Below, piece after piece: positions 27,049 to 34,527 of a DNA stretch of 64,000 nucleotides. The stretch is from Pseudonocardia sp. HH130629-09 (GTDB lineage: Bacteria > Actinomycetota > Actinomycetes > Mycobacteriales > Pseudonocardiaceae). A model generated the notes under the pieces. That model was not told the DNA's origin. It saw only the letters and a program-made list of their open reading frames with translations, and did no database searches. The position numbers and the translations under genes are program-made. Each line of letters starts with the position of its first letter. The first letter of the stretch is position 1. The stretch covers positions 4,278,001 through 4,342,000 of the forward strand of contig NZ_CP011868.1 in NCBI RefSeq assembly GCF_001294645.1, in the 5' to 3' direction.

Positions 27049-28151
27049 GAGGCGGATTCGGTCTGCTTGCGCCAGCGGATGCCGGCCTCGATGAACTCGT
27101 CGATCTGGCCGTCGAGCACCTGCGAGGGGTTGCCCTCCTCGTGCTCGGTGCGCAGGTCCTTCACCAGCTGGTACGGGTGCAGCACGTAGTTGCGCATCTG
27201 GTTGCCCCAGGAGGACCCGGCCTCCTTGAACGAGTCGCGCAGCTCGCGCTCCTCCTGACGCCGCTTCTCCAGCAGCTTCGCCTGCAGCACGGCCATCGCC
27301 GAGGCCTTGTTCTGCAGCTGGGAGCGCTCGTTCTGGCAGGCGACGACGATCCCGGACGGGATGTGGGTCAGCCGGACCGCGGAGTCGGTGGTGTTGACGC
27401 CCTGACCGCCGGGCCCGGACGCGCGGAACACGTCGACCCGCAGGTCCTTCTCGTCGATCTCGATGTGGTCGGAGGTCTCGACGACCGGGGCCACCTCGAC
27501 ACCGGCGAACGACGTCTGGCGCCGGCCCTGATTGTCGAACGGCGAGATCCGCACGAGGCGGTGGGTGCCGGCCTCGACCGACAGCGTCCCGAACGCGTAC
27601 GGCGCGTGGACGGCGAAGGTGGCCGACTTGATGCCGGCCTCCTCGGCGTAGGACGTCTCGTAGACGTCGGTGCCGTAGCCGTGCCGCTCGGCCCAGCGCA
27701 GGTACATGCGCAGCAGCATCTCGGCGAAGTCGGCTGCGTCGACCCCGCCCGCCTCCGAGCGGATGGTCACCAGGGCCTCGCGCTCGTCGTACTCGCCCGA
27801 GAGCAGCGTGCGGACCTCCAGCGAGGAGATCTCGCTGCGGAGCTTCGCGCGCTCGGCGTCGGCGTCGGCGACGGCGGACTCGTCGCCCTCGTCCTCGGCG
27901 AGCTCGTAGAGCACGGGCAGGTCGTCGAGCCGGCGGCGCAGGTCGTCCAGCCGGCGCAGGTCGCCCTGGGCGTAGGCCAGCCGGCTGGTGATCTGCTGGG
28001 CGGCGTCGACGTCGTCCCAGAGGTCCGGCCGGCCCGCCTGCTCGGACAGTTCCTCGATCTCCTGGCGCAGCCGGGGCACGTCGGCGACGGCCTCGATGCT
28101 GGACAGCGTGGTGTCGAGGTCCTTCAGGTCGGCCTGGACGTCGGAGTTCAC
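27045..28151 (-). CDS. prfB: peptide chain release factor 2
   Basis: A 368-residue RF2 that terminates at UGA and UAA. It has the anticodon-like SPF in [15 protein letters not shown] and the catalytic GGQ in [18 protein letters not shown]. There is one uninterrupted frame, so no programmed +1 frameshift is used here, unlike E. coli. It heads the prfB - lipoprotein ... ftsE - ftsX ... smpB ... ssrA set on the minus strand. Confidence 0.97.
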   Translation of the reverse strand: MNSDVQADLKDLDTTLSSIEAVADVPRLRQEIEELSEQAGRPDLWDDVDAAQQITSRLAYAQGDLRRLDDLRRRLDDLPVLYELAEDEGDESAVADADAERAKLRSEISSLEVRTLLSGEYDEREALVTIRSEAGGVDAADFAEMLLRMYLRWAERHGYGTDVYETSYAEEAGIKSATFAVHAPYAFGTLSVEAGTHRLVRISPFDNQGRRQTSFAGVEVAPVVETSDHIEIDEKDLRVDVFRASGPGGQGVNTTDSAVRLTHIPSGIVVACQNERSQLQNKASAMAVLQAKLLEKRRQEERELRDSFKEAGSSWGNQMRNYVLHPYQLVKDLRTEHEEGNPSQVLDGQIDEFIEAGIRWRKQTESAS

Positions 28152-28183
28152 AACGGTCGAGGGTACGCGGGGTGCGCCCCGGT

Positions 28184-28693
28184 TCAGTCCTGGGGGATCG
28201 CGTCGATCAGCTTGATCATCGCCCGGGTGTGGGCGACGGCGAAGTCCGCGACCGGGCGGCCGTAGGGGTCGTCGGTCGCGCGGGCGGCGGCACGCGCCAC
28301 CGCGAGCCGCTCGGCGTAGGCCTCACGGGCGGCCGCGACCAGCTCGGTGCGCTGCTTGACCGTCAGCGTCCCCGCGTGCAGCAGCCGCAGCACCAGCGGG
28401 CTGCGGACCGCGTCGGCGTCGCCGCCGGTGGCGAGCCAGTGCTTGAACGACCGCTTGCCCGCCGCGGTGATCACGTACTGCTGGCTGGCCCGCGGGCCCT
28501 GCTTGCCCAGACGCAGCAGCGCCTCCTCGGTCAACGCGGGCAGCTCGCGGTAGACCTGGCTGCGGGTGACGGAGAAGAACAGCCCGAACCGCTCACCGGC
28601 CGCTGCCACCAGCTGCCCGCCGGTCATCGGCCCTCCGTGGAGCAGGCCGAGGAGAGCGGCGGCGGTGGCGTTGACCGGTGTGACGGGTGCCAT
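28184..28693 (-). CDS. PadR family transcriptional regulator
   Basis: A 169-residue PadR regulator: N-terminal winged helix ([46 protein letters not shown]) and a C-terminal coiled dimerisation helix (residues about 95-165). PadR proteins repress drug or phenolic-acid response genes. No obvious target is adjacent. ATG 28693 is chosen because the HTH begins soon after it. Confidence 0.88.
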   Translation of the reverse strand: MAPVTPVNATAAALLGLLHGGPMTGGQLVAAAGERFGLFFSVTRSQVYRELPALTEEALLRLGKQGPRASQQYVITAAGKRSFKHWLATGGDADAVRSPLVLRLLHAGTLTVKQRTELVAAAREAYAERLAVARAAARATDDPYGRPVADFAVAHTRAMIKLIDAIPQD

Positions 28694-28772
28694 CGTCCGA
28701 CGGTCCCACGTCCGCGCCGGGCGCGCGAGTCCACAGCGCACATCCGCCCTGAGCAGACGGCGTGCACTGTGG

Positions 28773-28816
28773 TCTCGCGCCGGCCTCGCGCCGGTCTCGC
28801 GCCGGCCTCGCGCCGG
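28773..28816. repeat. 11-bp tandem repeat, four copies
   Basis: Four adjacent copies of (T/C)CTCGCGCCGG, in the 181-bp gap between the PadR and acyl-CoA dehydrogenase genes. Alternating T and C at the first position suggests a doubled 22-bp unit. No coding use is apparent. Confidence 0.85.
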
Positions 28817-28874
28817 CCTCCGGCCCGGCCGCCGTGAGCGGGCCGGGCCGGACGACGCGCGGCCCGTGGACGGG

Positions 28875-29903
28875 TCAGGCGCCGACGGTCAGGGAGGCGA
28901 TCCGCTCGCGGGAGACGGCGACGTCGCCGTACTGGCCGGCGAGCCGCTTGGCGCGCTTGTAGAAGAAGTGCGCCTCGTGCTCCCAGGTGTAGCCGATGCC
29001 CCCGTGGAACTGGATCATCGCCGCGGTCGCCTGGAGCGCCACGTCGCTGCTCTTGGCCTTGGCGACGGCGACGGCGAGCTCGGCGTCGGCGAGCCCGGTG
29101 TCCACCGCGTGCGCGGCGTAGAGCGCCGCGTGCTCGGCCATCGTGACCCCGACGTGCAGGTCGGCCAGCGCGTGCTTGAGCGCCTGGAACGACCCGACGG
29201 GCACACCGAACTGGGTGCGCTCGCGGTCGTAGGCGACGGTGCGGGTCAGCGCCTCGCGGGCGATGCCCACCAGGTCCGCGGCGACCAGCACGGTCGCCCG
29301 GTCGGTGAGCAGCCGCTGCAGCTCGACGGTGGTGCCGGGCAGCGTCTCGACGGTCCCGCCGCTGCACGACGCGAGCCGGGTGGTGCCGTCGTAGCTGCCG
29401 ACCGGCGACGCCGTGGCGCCGGTGACCAGCGCCAGCCCGGGCAGGCCGTCCTCGGCCGGCGCGACGACGACGTCGGCCAGGGCGCCGTACTCCACCACCG
29501 GCAGACCGGACGCGGCGCTGCCCCGGGTGGTGAACGCGCCGACCGCCTCGCCCGCGGCGAGCTTCGGCAGCCAGGCCGCCTTCTGCTCGTCGGAGCCGGC
29601 GAGCCGGATCGCGTCGGCGGCCAGCACGGTGCCGCGCCACGGGCCGGGGGCGACGCCCGCCCCGAGCGCGCGGGCGATCACCTGGGCCTCGACCAGGCCG
29701 AGACCGAGGCCGTCGTGGTCCTCGTCGACGGTGACCGCGGTCCACCCCTGCTCGCCGGCCGCGCGCCACAGCGACGCCGGGTTGCCGTCGTCGGACGGGT
29801 TCTCGACGACCGTCCGCACGGCGGCGAGGTCGAACCGCTGCGCCAGGTAGTCGCGCACCGCGGCGCCGAACTCCTGCTGGTCGGAGGTGAGTGCGAAGAA
29901 CAT
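28875..29903 (-). CDS. acyl-CoA dehydrogenase, short subunit
   Basis: A 342-residue FadE-like flavoprotein subunit. It has the N-terminal helical domain (LTSDQQEFGAAVRDYLAQRF), the C-terminal signature RTQFGVPVGSFQALKHALAD and QFHGGIGYTWEHEAHFFYKR. It is shorter than a normal acyl-CoA dehydrogenase. In actinobacteria, adjacent FadE pairs form alpha2beta2 heterotetramers acting on bulky substrates such as steroid side-chain CoA esters. That role is inferred from the pair structure. Confidence 0.88.
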   Translation of the reverse strand: MFFALTSDQQEFGAAVRDYLAQRFDLAAVRTVVENPSDDGNPASLWRAAGEQGWTAVTVDEDHDGLGLGLVEAQVIARALGAGVAPGPWRGTVLAADAIRLAGSDEQKAAWLPKLAAGEAVGAFTTRGSAASGLPVVEYGALADVVVAPAEDGLPGLALVTGATASPVGSYDGTTRLASCSGGTVETLPGTTVELQRLLTDRATVLVAADLVGIAREALTRTVAYDRERTQFGVPVGSFQALKHALADLHVGVTMAEHAALYAAHAVDTGLADAELAVAVAKAKSSDVALQATAAMIQFHGGIGYTWEHEAHFFYKRAKRLAGQYGDVAVSRERIASLTVGA

Positions 29904-29922
29904 CGGTGGCTCCTCCTGCGGA

Positions 29923-31095
29923 TCAGCGGGGCAGGCCGAGCACGCGCTCGGCGGTGACGTTGCGCTGCACCTGGGACGAGCCGCCCCAGATCGTGACCGA
30001 GCGCGACCACATGGCCTGGGCGTGCAGCGGCCGCAGGTCGGTGCCGTCGGTCAGGGCGTCCAGCGTGGCGTCCTCGCCGAGGATCCGGTCGTAGACCTCC
30101 CAGAGGTCCTGGAACGCCTCGGACCACTGCAGCTTGGTCATCGACGCCTCGAAGCCCAGGTCGCGGCCCTGCTCGACCTGGGTGAGCACGTGCATCGAGT
30201 GCAGCCTCAGGCACTCCAGCTCGGTCAGGACGCGGGCCAGGTCGTCGCGGATCACCGGGTCGTCGGCACGGCCCAGCTTCCGCGCGACGGCGGCAATCTC
30301 GTCGTACTGACGACGGAACTCGGTGTACTGGGAGATGCCGGACGCTCCGCGTTCGAAGGACAGCAGCAGCATCGCGGTGCGCCAGCCGTCGCCGATCTCG
30401 CCGAGGCAGTCGGTGACCGGGACGCGGGCGTCGTCGAAGAACACCTCGCCGAACTCGCTGGCCCCGCTCATCTGGCGCAGCGGCCGCGCGGTGACGCCGG
30501 GCTGGTTCATGTCGATGAGCAGCATCGAGATGCCGCGGTGCTTCTCCGACCCGGCCTCGGTGCGGACCAGGGTGAAGATCTTGTCGCCGTGCACGGCGTT
30601 GGTGGTCCAGACCTTCTGGCCGTTGACGACGAAGTCGTCGCCGTCGCGGACGCCCTTGGTGGACAGCGCCGCGAGGTCGGAGCCGGCGCCGGGCTCGGAG
30701 AAGCCCTGGCACCACACGACCTCGTTGCGCAGCAGCGGGCCGATGATCTCCTTCTTCTGCGCGTCGGTGCCGATCGCCATCACCGTCGGCGCGAGGAAGG
30801 TCAGGCCGAGCGGGTTGACCGTGCGCGGCGCCCGGGCGCGGACGGTCTCCTCGTCGTAGATGGCCTTCATGCCGGGGGTGCCGCCGCGACCGCCGTACTC
30901 GACGGGCCACTGGATGCCGGCGAACCCGGCGTCGGCCTTGTCCCGCTCCCAGTCGCGCCGCAGCCGGAAGCTCTCGGAGTCCTCCAGTGACTCCCAGAAC
31001 CCGGGGCGGGTCCACTCGTCGGGGATGTGGGCGCGGAGCCAGGAGCGCAGTTCCTCGCGGAACTCCTCCTCGGCGGGGGTGAAGGTCAGGTCCAT
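29923..31095 (-). CDS. acyl-CoA dehydrogenase, large subunit
   Basis: A 390-residue FadE-like enzyme with the FAD/substrate motifs WCQGFSEPGAGSDLAALSTK and WTTNAVHGDKIFTLVRT, and the C-terminal signature SRSVTIWGGSSQVQRN. It likely forms a heterotetramer with the shorter FadE encoded 19 bp downstream, desaturating an acyl-CoA between C2 and C3. The substrate is not predictable; no beta-oxidation partners are adjacent. Confidence 0.9.
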   Translation of the reverse strand: MDLTFTPAEEEFREELRSWLRAHIPDEWTRPGFWESLEDSESFRLRRDWERDKADAGFAGIQWPVEYGGRGGTPGMKAIYDEETVRARAPRTVNPLGLTFLAPTVMAIGTDAQKKEIIGPLLRNEVVWCQGFSEPGAGSDLAALSTKGVRDGDDFVVNGQKVWTTNAVHGDKIFTLVRTEAGSEKHRGISMLLIDMNQPGVTARPLRQMSGASEFGEVFFDDARVPVTDCLGEIGDGWRTAMLLLSFERGASGISQYTEFRRQYDEIAAVARKLGRADDPVIRDDLARVLTELECLRLHSMHVLTQVEQGRDLGFEASMTKLQWSEAFQDLWEVYDRILGEDATLDALTDGTDLRPLHAQAMWSRSVTIWGGSSQVQRNVTAERVLGLPR

Positions 31096-31195
31096 GGATG
31101 CACCCGTTCTGCGTGTGAGGTCGGCTCTGTCCCACCCCGGAGCCTTCCATACCCGCCGGTAACCTGCTTCCCACGGCGTGCCCGTGGCCGGTGGC

Positions 31196-31220
31196 GGTAT
31201 GCGCGGAGTACCATTCCGGT
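31196..31220 (+). promoter_or_regulatory. VapBC-like promoter with overlapping dyads
   Basis: GGTA (31196-31199), TACC (31209-31212) and GGTA (31218-31221) alternate in orientation, giving two nested dyads, and CGGTATGCGC is repeated at both ends. TACCAT at 31209-31214 resembles a -10 box 6 nt before ATG 31221, implying a leaderless mRNA with the operator over the promoter, as expected for antitoxin autorepression. Confidence 0.55.
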
Positions 31221-31463
31221 ATGCGCAGCGAGCGGGTGACGGTCACGCTGCCGGCCGAGCTGGTGGCAGAGGCGAGGGACGCGGTGTCCCGCGGATCGGC
31301 GGCGAGCCTGTCCGCCTACGTGGCGGAAGCCGTGCAGGCACGGCAGGACCGCGACCGTTCCCTGGCCACCCTCGCGGACCTCTACGGCGGTCCCCCGCCG
31401 GCCGACGAGCTGGATGCCGCGCGCCGTTCGCTGCGCCCGGTTCCGCCCGTGGCCGTCGGCTGA
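31221..31463 (+). CDS. VapB-like antitoxin
   Basis: An 80-residue protein opening with a ribbon-helix-helix-like segment (SERVTVTLPAELVAEARDAV, SRGSAASLSAYVAEAVQARQ) and a C-terminal tail rich in Pro, Ala and Arg that would wrap the toxin. RHH antitoxins neutralise PIN toxins and repress their own operon. The toxin gene begins 7 bp after its stop. ATG 31221 is chosen over an upstream start because the dyads and -10 box end there. Confidence 0.85.
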   Translation: MRSERVTVTLPAELVAEARDAVSRGSAASLSAYVAEAVQARQDRDRSLATLADLYGGPPPADELDAARRSLRPVPPVAVG

Positions 31464-31470
31464 GCCCGCG

Positions 31471-31863
31471 ATGATCGGCGGACGCGTCCTCGATGCCTCG
31501 GCTCTGGCGGCCTTCGCGACCGGTCGCCCCGTCTACATGCGCGCCCTGGTGTGGGCCGCGGTGGAGGAGAACATCGTGCTCGCGGTGCCCAGCGCCGCCC
31601 TCGGCCGCGCCTGGTCGATGGTCGACGCCGAGCACCACGCCGCGTTGCAGGTCCTGCTGGGCCTGCCGAACACCGTGATCCACGAGCTCTCCCCGGAGAG
31701 CGCCCAGGAGGCCGGGCTGCTGCTCGCCTCCCAGGGGCTCGACGACATCGTGACCGGCCAGGTCGTCACCGCCGCCCGGCGCCGGGGCTGGCCCGCGGTG
31801 ACCGGGGACCCGGGGTCGCTGCGCAAGCTCGACCCGATGGTGCCGATCGAGGAGCTGCCCTGA
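31471..31863 (+). CDS. PIN domain toxin, VapC-like
   Basis: A 130-residue PIN ribonuclease. Acidic active-site candidates: Asp in RVLDASALAAFATG near the N-terminus, Asp in GLDDIVTGQVVTAA and Asp in AVTGDPGSL near the C-terminus. Such toxins cut tRNA or rRNA when the antitoxin is lost. The sequence is divergent from well-known VapC proteins, so the target is unknown. Tightly linked to the antitoxin gene. Confidence 0.83.
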   Translation: MIGGRVLDASALAAFATGRPVYMRALVWAAVEENIVLAVPSAALGRAWSMVDAEHHAALQVLLGLPNTVIHELSPESAQEAGLLLASQGLDDIVTGQVVTAARRRGWPAVTGDPGSLRKLDPMVPIEELP

Positions 31864-31869
31864 GGGTGC

Positions 31870-32634
31870 TCAGGCACTCTCCTCCCGCAGCCGGGCCCGC
31901 AGGCGCGCCAGCTCGTCGTCGGTGAGGCCGTTCTCCTGCAGCCAGCCGACCGGGCCGCCGTGGCGCTCGTCGAGCAGCCGCAGGAACTCGGCCATGACCT
32001 CCGCCCGCGGGCGGTGCCGGTCGAGCTCGTCGGCGGGCGGCATGGGCTCGCCGGAGGCGGTCGTCCACTTCTCGAACAGGGCGTCGATCCGGGTCGCGGA
32101 CAGCGCGTAGTCGGCGGTGATCTCCTCCCGCGGCACCCCGACGGCGGCGCACACCAGCGCGACGAGCACCCCGGTGCGGTCCTTGCCCGCGGCACAGTGG
32201 ACGACGGTCGTGCCGGAGTCCAGGGCCGCGATCCGGCGGACCCCGTCGACGACGTACTCCCCCCGGCCCTCCAGGTAGGCGAGGTAGTGGCCGAGCATAG
32301 GGTCGAGCGCCGCGTGGGCGTCCCCGGTCTCCGGCAGCGCGATGCCGGTCTCGGGGATGAAGCTGAGCCGGTGCACCGGCACCCCGGCGTCGGCGAGCGC
32401 ACCGAGGCCGTAGGTCGTGCGCTCGCGGTCGGTGCGCAGGTCCAGCACCTGGACCACGCCCAGCTCGTCGGTGAGGTACGCGACGGCGGCCGGGCCCAGC
32501 CCCTCCAGGGACTCGGTGCGCAGCAGGACGCCGGTGCGGACGCGGCCCCCGCCGTCGAGCGGGAGGCCGCCGACGTCACGGGCGTTGGCGAGGCCGTCGA
32601 CGGTCAACCAGCGGTCCGGTACGAGATCGGTCAC
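31870..32634 (-). CDS. tyrosine-protein phosphatase (MptpB type)
   Basis: A 254-residue phosphatase with the P-loop HCAAGKDRTG (Cys nucleophile, Arg) around residue 150 and the N-terminal family motif NARDVGGLPLDGGGRVRTGVLLRTE. MptpB-like enzymes dephosphorylate phosphotyrosine and some phosphoinositides; some are secreted. No signal peptide is visible here. Convergent with the PIN gene, 6 bp apart. Confidence 0.92.
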   Translation of the reverse strand: MTDLVPDRWLTVDGLANARDVGGLPLDGGGRVRTGVLLRTESLEGLGPAAVAYLTDELGVVQVLDLRTDRERTTYGLGALADAGVPVHRLSFIPETGIALPETGDAHAALDPMLGHYLAYLEGRGEYVVDGVRRIAALDSGTTVVHCAAGKDRTGVLVALVCAAVGVPREEITADYALSATRIDALFEKWTTASGEPMPPADELDRHRPRAEVMAEFLRLLDERHGGPVGWLQENGLTDDELARLRARLREESA

Positions 32635-32686
32635 GACCCCAGGTTAGGCAGCCCGGCCCGCCACGGCAGCGGTCGCGACCCAGGGT

Positions 32687-33157
32687 TCACCGGCCGTGCA
32701 CCGGCGGGCGACGCAGCGCGGCGGGCAGCGTCCGGGCGCCGTCGCCGTACGCGGCGGCGGCGTCGTCGCGGTTGACCAGACGGCAGGTCGTCATCGACAG
32801 GCAGCCGCAGCCGATGCAGCCGTCGAGGCCGTCGCGCAGGGCGGTCAGCGCCTCGATCTGCTCGTCGAGCCTGCCGCGCCAGGACCGCGACAGCCGCGCC
32901 CAGTCCGACCGGGTCGGCGTGCGGTCGGCGGGGAGCGCGTCGAGGGCGGTACGGACCTCCTCCAGCCCGATCCCGATGGACCGGGCCGCCCGGACGAACG
33001 CGAGCCTGCGCAGCACACTGCGCCGGTAGCGGCGCTGGTTGCCCGACGTCCGGGTCGCGGAGATCAGCCCCTCGCGCTCGTAGTAGCGCAGCGCCGAGTG
33101 CGGGAACCCGCTGCGCTCGACGATCTCCCCGATGGTCAACAGGTCGCCCGTGTCCAT
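32687..33157 (-). CDS. soxR: redox-sensitive regulator SoxR
   Basis: A 156-residue MerR-family regulator: TIGEIVERSGFPHSALRYYE HTH, a dimer helix, and the SoxR [2Fe-2S] signature CIGCGCLSMTTC (C-x2-C-x-C-x5-C). In actinobacteria SoxR responds to redox-cycling compounds and activates a small regulon. A candidate SoxR box lies about 75 bp upstream of its start (33233-33250), consistent with autoregulation. The C-terminal tail has extra residues beyond the cluster. Confidence 0.95.
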   Translation of the reverse strand: MDTGDLLTIGEIVERSGFPHSALRYYEREGLISATRTSGNQRRYRRSVLRRLAFVRAARSIGIGLEEVRTALDALPADRTPTRSDWARLSRSWRGRLDEQIEALTALRDGLDGCIGCGCLSMTTCRLVNRDDAAAAYGDGARTLPAALRRPPVHGR

Positions 33158-33232
33158 CCCCGTCCCCCGTCCGCCACCCTGCCGCGGCCGTCCCCGCGCG
33201 CCGCTCCGCGCACGAGGACGGCCCGTGAAAAA

Positions 33233-33250
33233 CCTTGAGACAACTCTAGT
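33233..33250. promoter_or_regulatory. candidate SoxR box
   Basis: CTTGAG-ACAA-CTCTAG is a near-perfect dyad (5 of 6 positions) in the gap upstream of soxR, in a small AT-richer island. MerR-family sites are dyads between -35 and -10 elements. The target could be soxR itself or the divergent transglycosylase gene. Confidence 0.45.
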
Positions 33251-33548
33251 ATTGCGCCGTCCGTCGCCCCCCGCCACCTGCGGAGACCACCGTCCGTCGG
33301 CCGGGTTGCACCGTCCATCGGGTTGCCTCACGCACTCGCTCAAGATCACGAAACCGGTGAACGGTGTCTGCCGCGCGGCGACCGACAACCCCGGTGCTGG
33401 ACCCCCGGGGCGGGGGCCTCTACGGTTGTCCCCAGTCATCACGGCCCGATCACGAGCGGGCTGGAGCCGGACTCCCCGACCGGCTCACCCGGGACCCCCG
33501 ACCCGGCCGTTCGTGCGCGGTGCCGTCCGTGATCCGAAAGGCGTTTCC
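33251..33548. other. long upstream region of the transglycosylase gene
   Basis: About 300 bp without a recognised gene. It contains a widely spaced dyad GACAACC/GGTTGTC (arms around 33386 and 33424) and several GC-rich hairpins. I looked for a c-di-AMP (ydaO) riboswitch, which often precedes cell-wall hydrolase genes in actinobacteria, and did not find its conserved GGGTGAATCC core. It may still be a structured leader. Confidence 0.4.
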
Positions 33549-34433
33549 TTGACCGGACACCGCTCCCCCGGTGGCCACCACGGGTTCCCCCGATCCGTGG
33601 CGACCACACCCGCAGCAACGGCCGCTGCGCCGTCCCTCCGCGCGCCGCGGCACGGCGGCACGGCGCACGCCGCGCGCCGTGCGGGCACCCGCACGGCCGC
33701 CACCGGCGCCGCGTTCGGCGTGCTCGCCTCCGGTGCGTTCGCCGCGATCGTCCCGACCACTCTGGACGGGACCTCCGCGCAGGCCGACGCCGAGGAGGGC
33801 GGCACCACCGCCGCGACGACGCTGGCCGCGTACTCCGCGAACATCCCGTCCGCCACGAAGGCCACCGACGGCTCGACCTCCGGCTTCTTCAGCCCGGTCT
33901 CCTTCGCCCAGCCGTCCGCCGCGTCGGGCGCGCTGCAGTCCGCGGCCCCCGCCGGCGACGCCGACCTCGCGTCGCTGGGCAAGGCGCACGAGATCGCGAC
34001 GAAGATCGCCGCCGAGCACGCCAAGGCCGCCGCGGCCGAGCAGGCGCGCGCAGCCGAGAAGGCCCGGATCGACGCGATCGTCGCCAAGGGCGGGCTGGAC
34101 GGCTGGATCGCCGAGGCCCTGGACCACATGGGGCTGTCCCAGTCCTACACGGCCGGGCTCAAGCGGATCATCCTCAAGGAGTCCAACGGCAACCCCAACG
34201 CCATCAACAACTGGGACTCCAACGCCGCGGCCGGCAACCCGTCCGAGGGCCTCATGCAGGTCATCCCCTCGACGTTCGCGGCCTACGTGCACCCGGACTT
34301 CGCGGACCGGTCGATCACCGACCCGATCGCGAACATCACCGCCGGCGTCCGCTACATGATCGACCGCTACGGCATCGACACCCTCGACGCGGGTGGCCGG
34401 GTCGGCAGCCACGGCGGATACATCGGATACTGA
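33549..34433 (+). CDS. secreted lytic transglycosylase (SLT domain)
   Basis: A 294-residue exported protein. After a basic, Ala-rich signal region (hydrophobic ATGAAFGVLASGAFAAIV) and a low-complexity linker comes an Ala/Glu/Lys-rich helix (about 155-185), then an SLT domain: LKRIILKESNGNPNAINNWD with the catalytic Glu, GLMQVIPSTF, and ITAGVRYMIDRYG. It should cleave peptidoglycan glycan strands outside the membrane. The start is uncertain; TTG 33549 has GAAAGG 7 nt upstream (33536-33541), while GTG 33597 is an alternative. Confidence 0.85.
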   Translation: MTGHRSPGGHHGFPRSVATTPAATAAAPSLRAPRHGGTAHAARRAGTRTAATGAAFGVLASGAFAAIVPTTLDGTSAQADAEEGGTTAATTLAAYSANIPSATKATDGSTSGFFSPVSFAQPSAASGALQSAAPAGDADLASLGKAHEIATKIAAEHAKAAAAEQARAAEKARIDAIVAKGGLDGWIAEALDHMGLSQSYTAGLKRIILKESNGNPNAINNWDSNAAAGNPSEGLMQVIPSTFAAYVHPDFADRSITDPIANITAGVRYMIDRYGIDTLDAGGRVGSHGGYIGY

Positions 34434-34450
34434 GCGACACCCTGACCCAT

Positions 34451-34486
34451 GACGGCGGTCACCGGGGGAACCCGGTGACCGCCGTC
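34451..34486 (+). terminator. strong hairpin terminator
   Basis: A perfect 16-bp stem (GACGGCGGTCACCGGG and its complement) with a GGAA tetraloop begins 17 bp after the transglycosylase stop and is followed by GTCGTTGAGC. No long T-tract, which is normal for this GC content. Confidence 0.85.
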
Positions 34487-34527
34487 GTCGTTGAGCGGCC
34501 GGAACGTAAACTTTCCTTCACCCGACC

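Noticed and set aside
27045-28151. Programmed frameshift in prfB
   Set aside because: The gene is one continuous frame with normal N-terminal sequence, so no autoregulatory shift site is needed.
33320-33548. c-di-AMP (ydaO) riboswitch before the transglycosylase
   Set aside because: The conserved GGGTGAATCC core and flanking helices are not present, despite the suggestive gene context.
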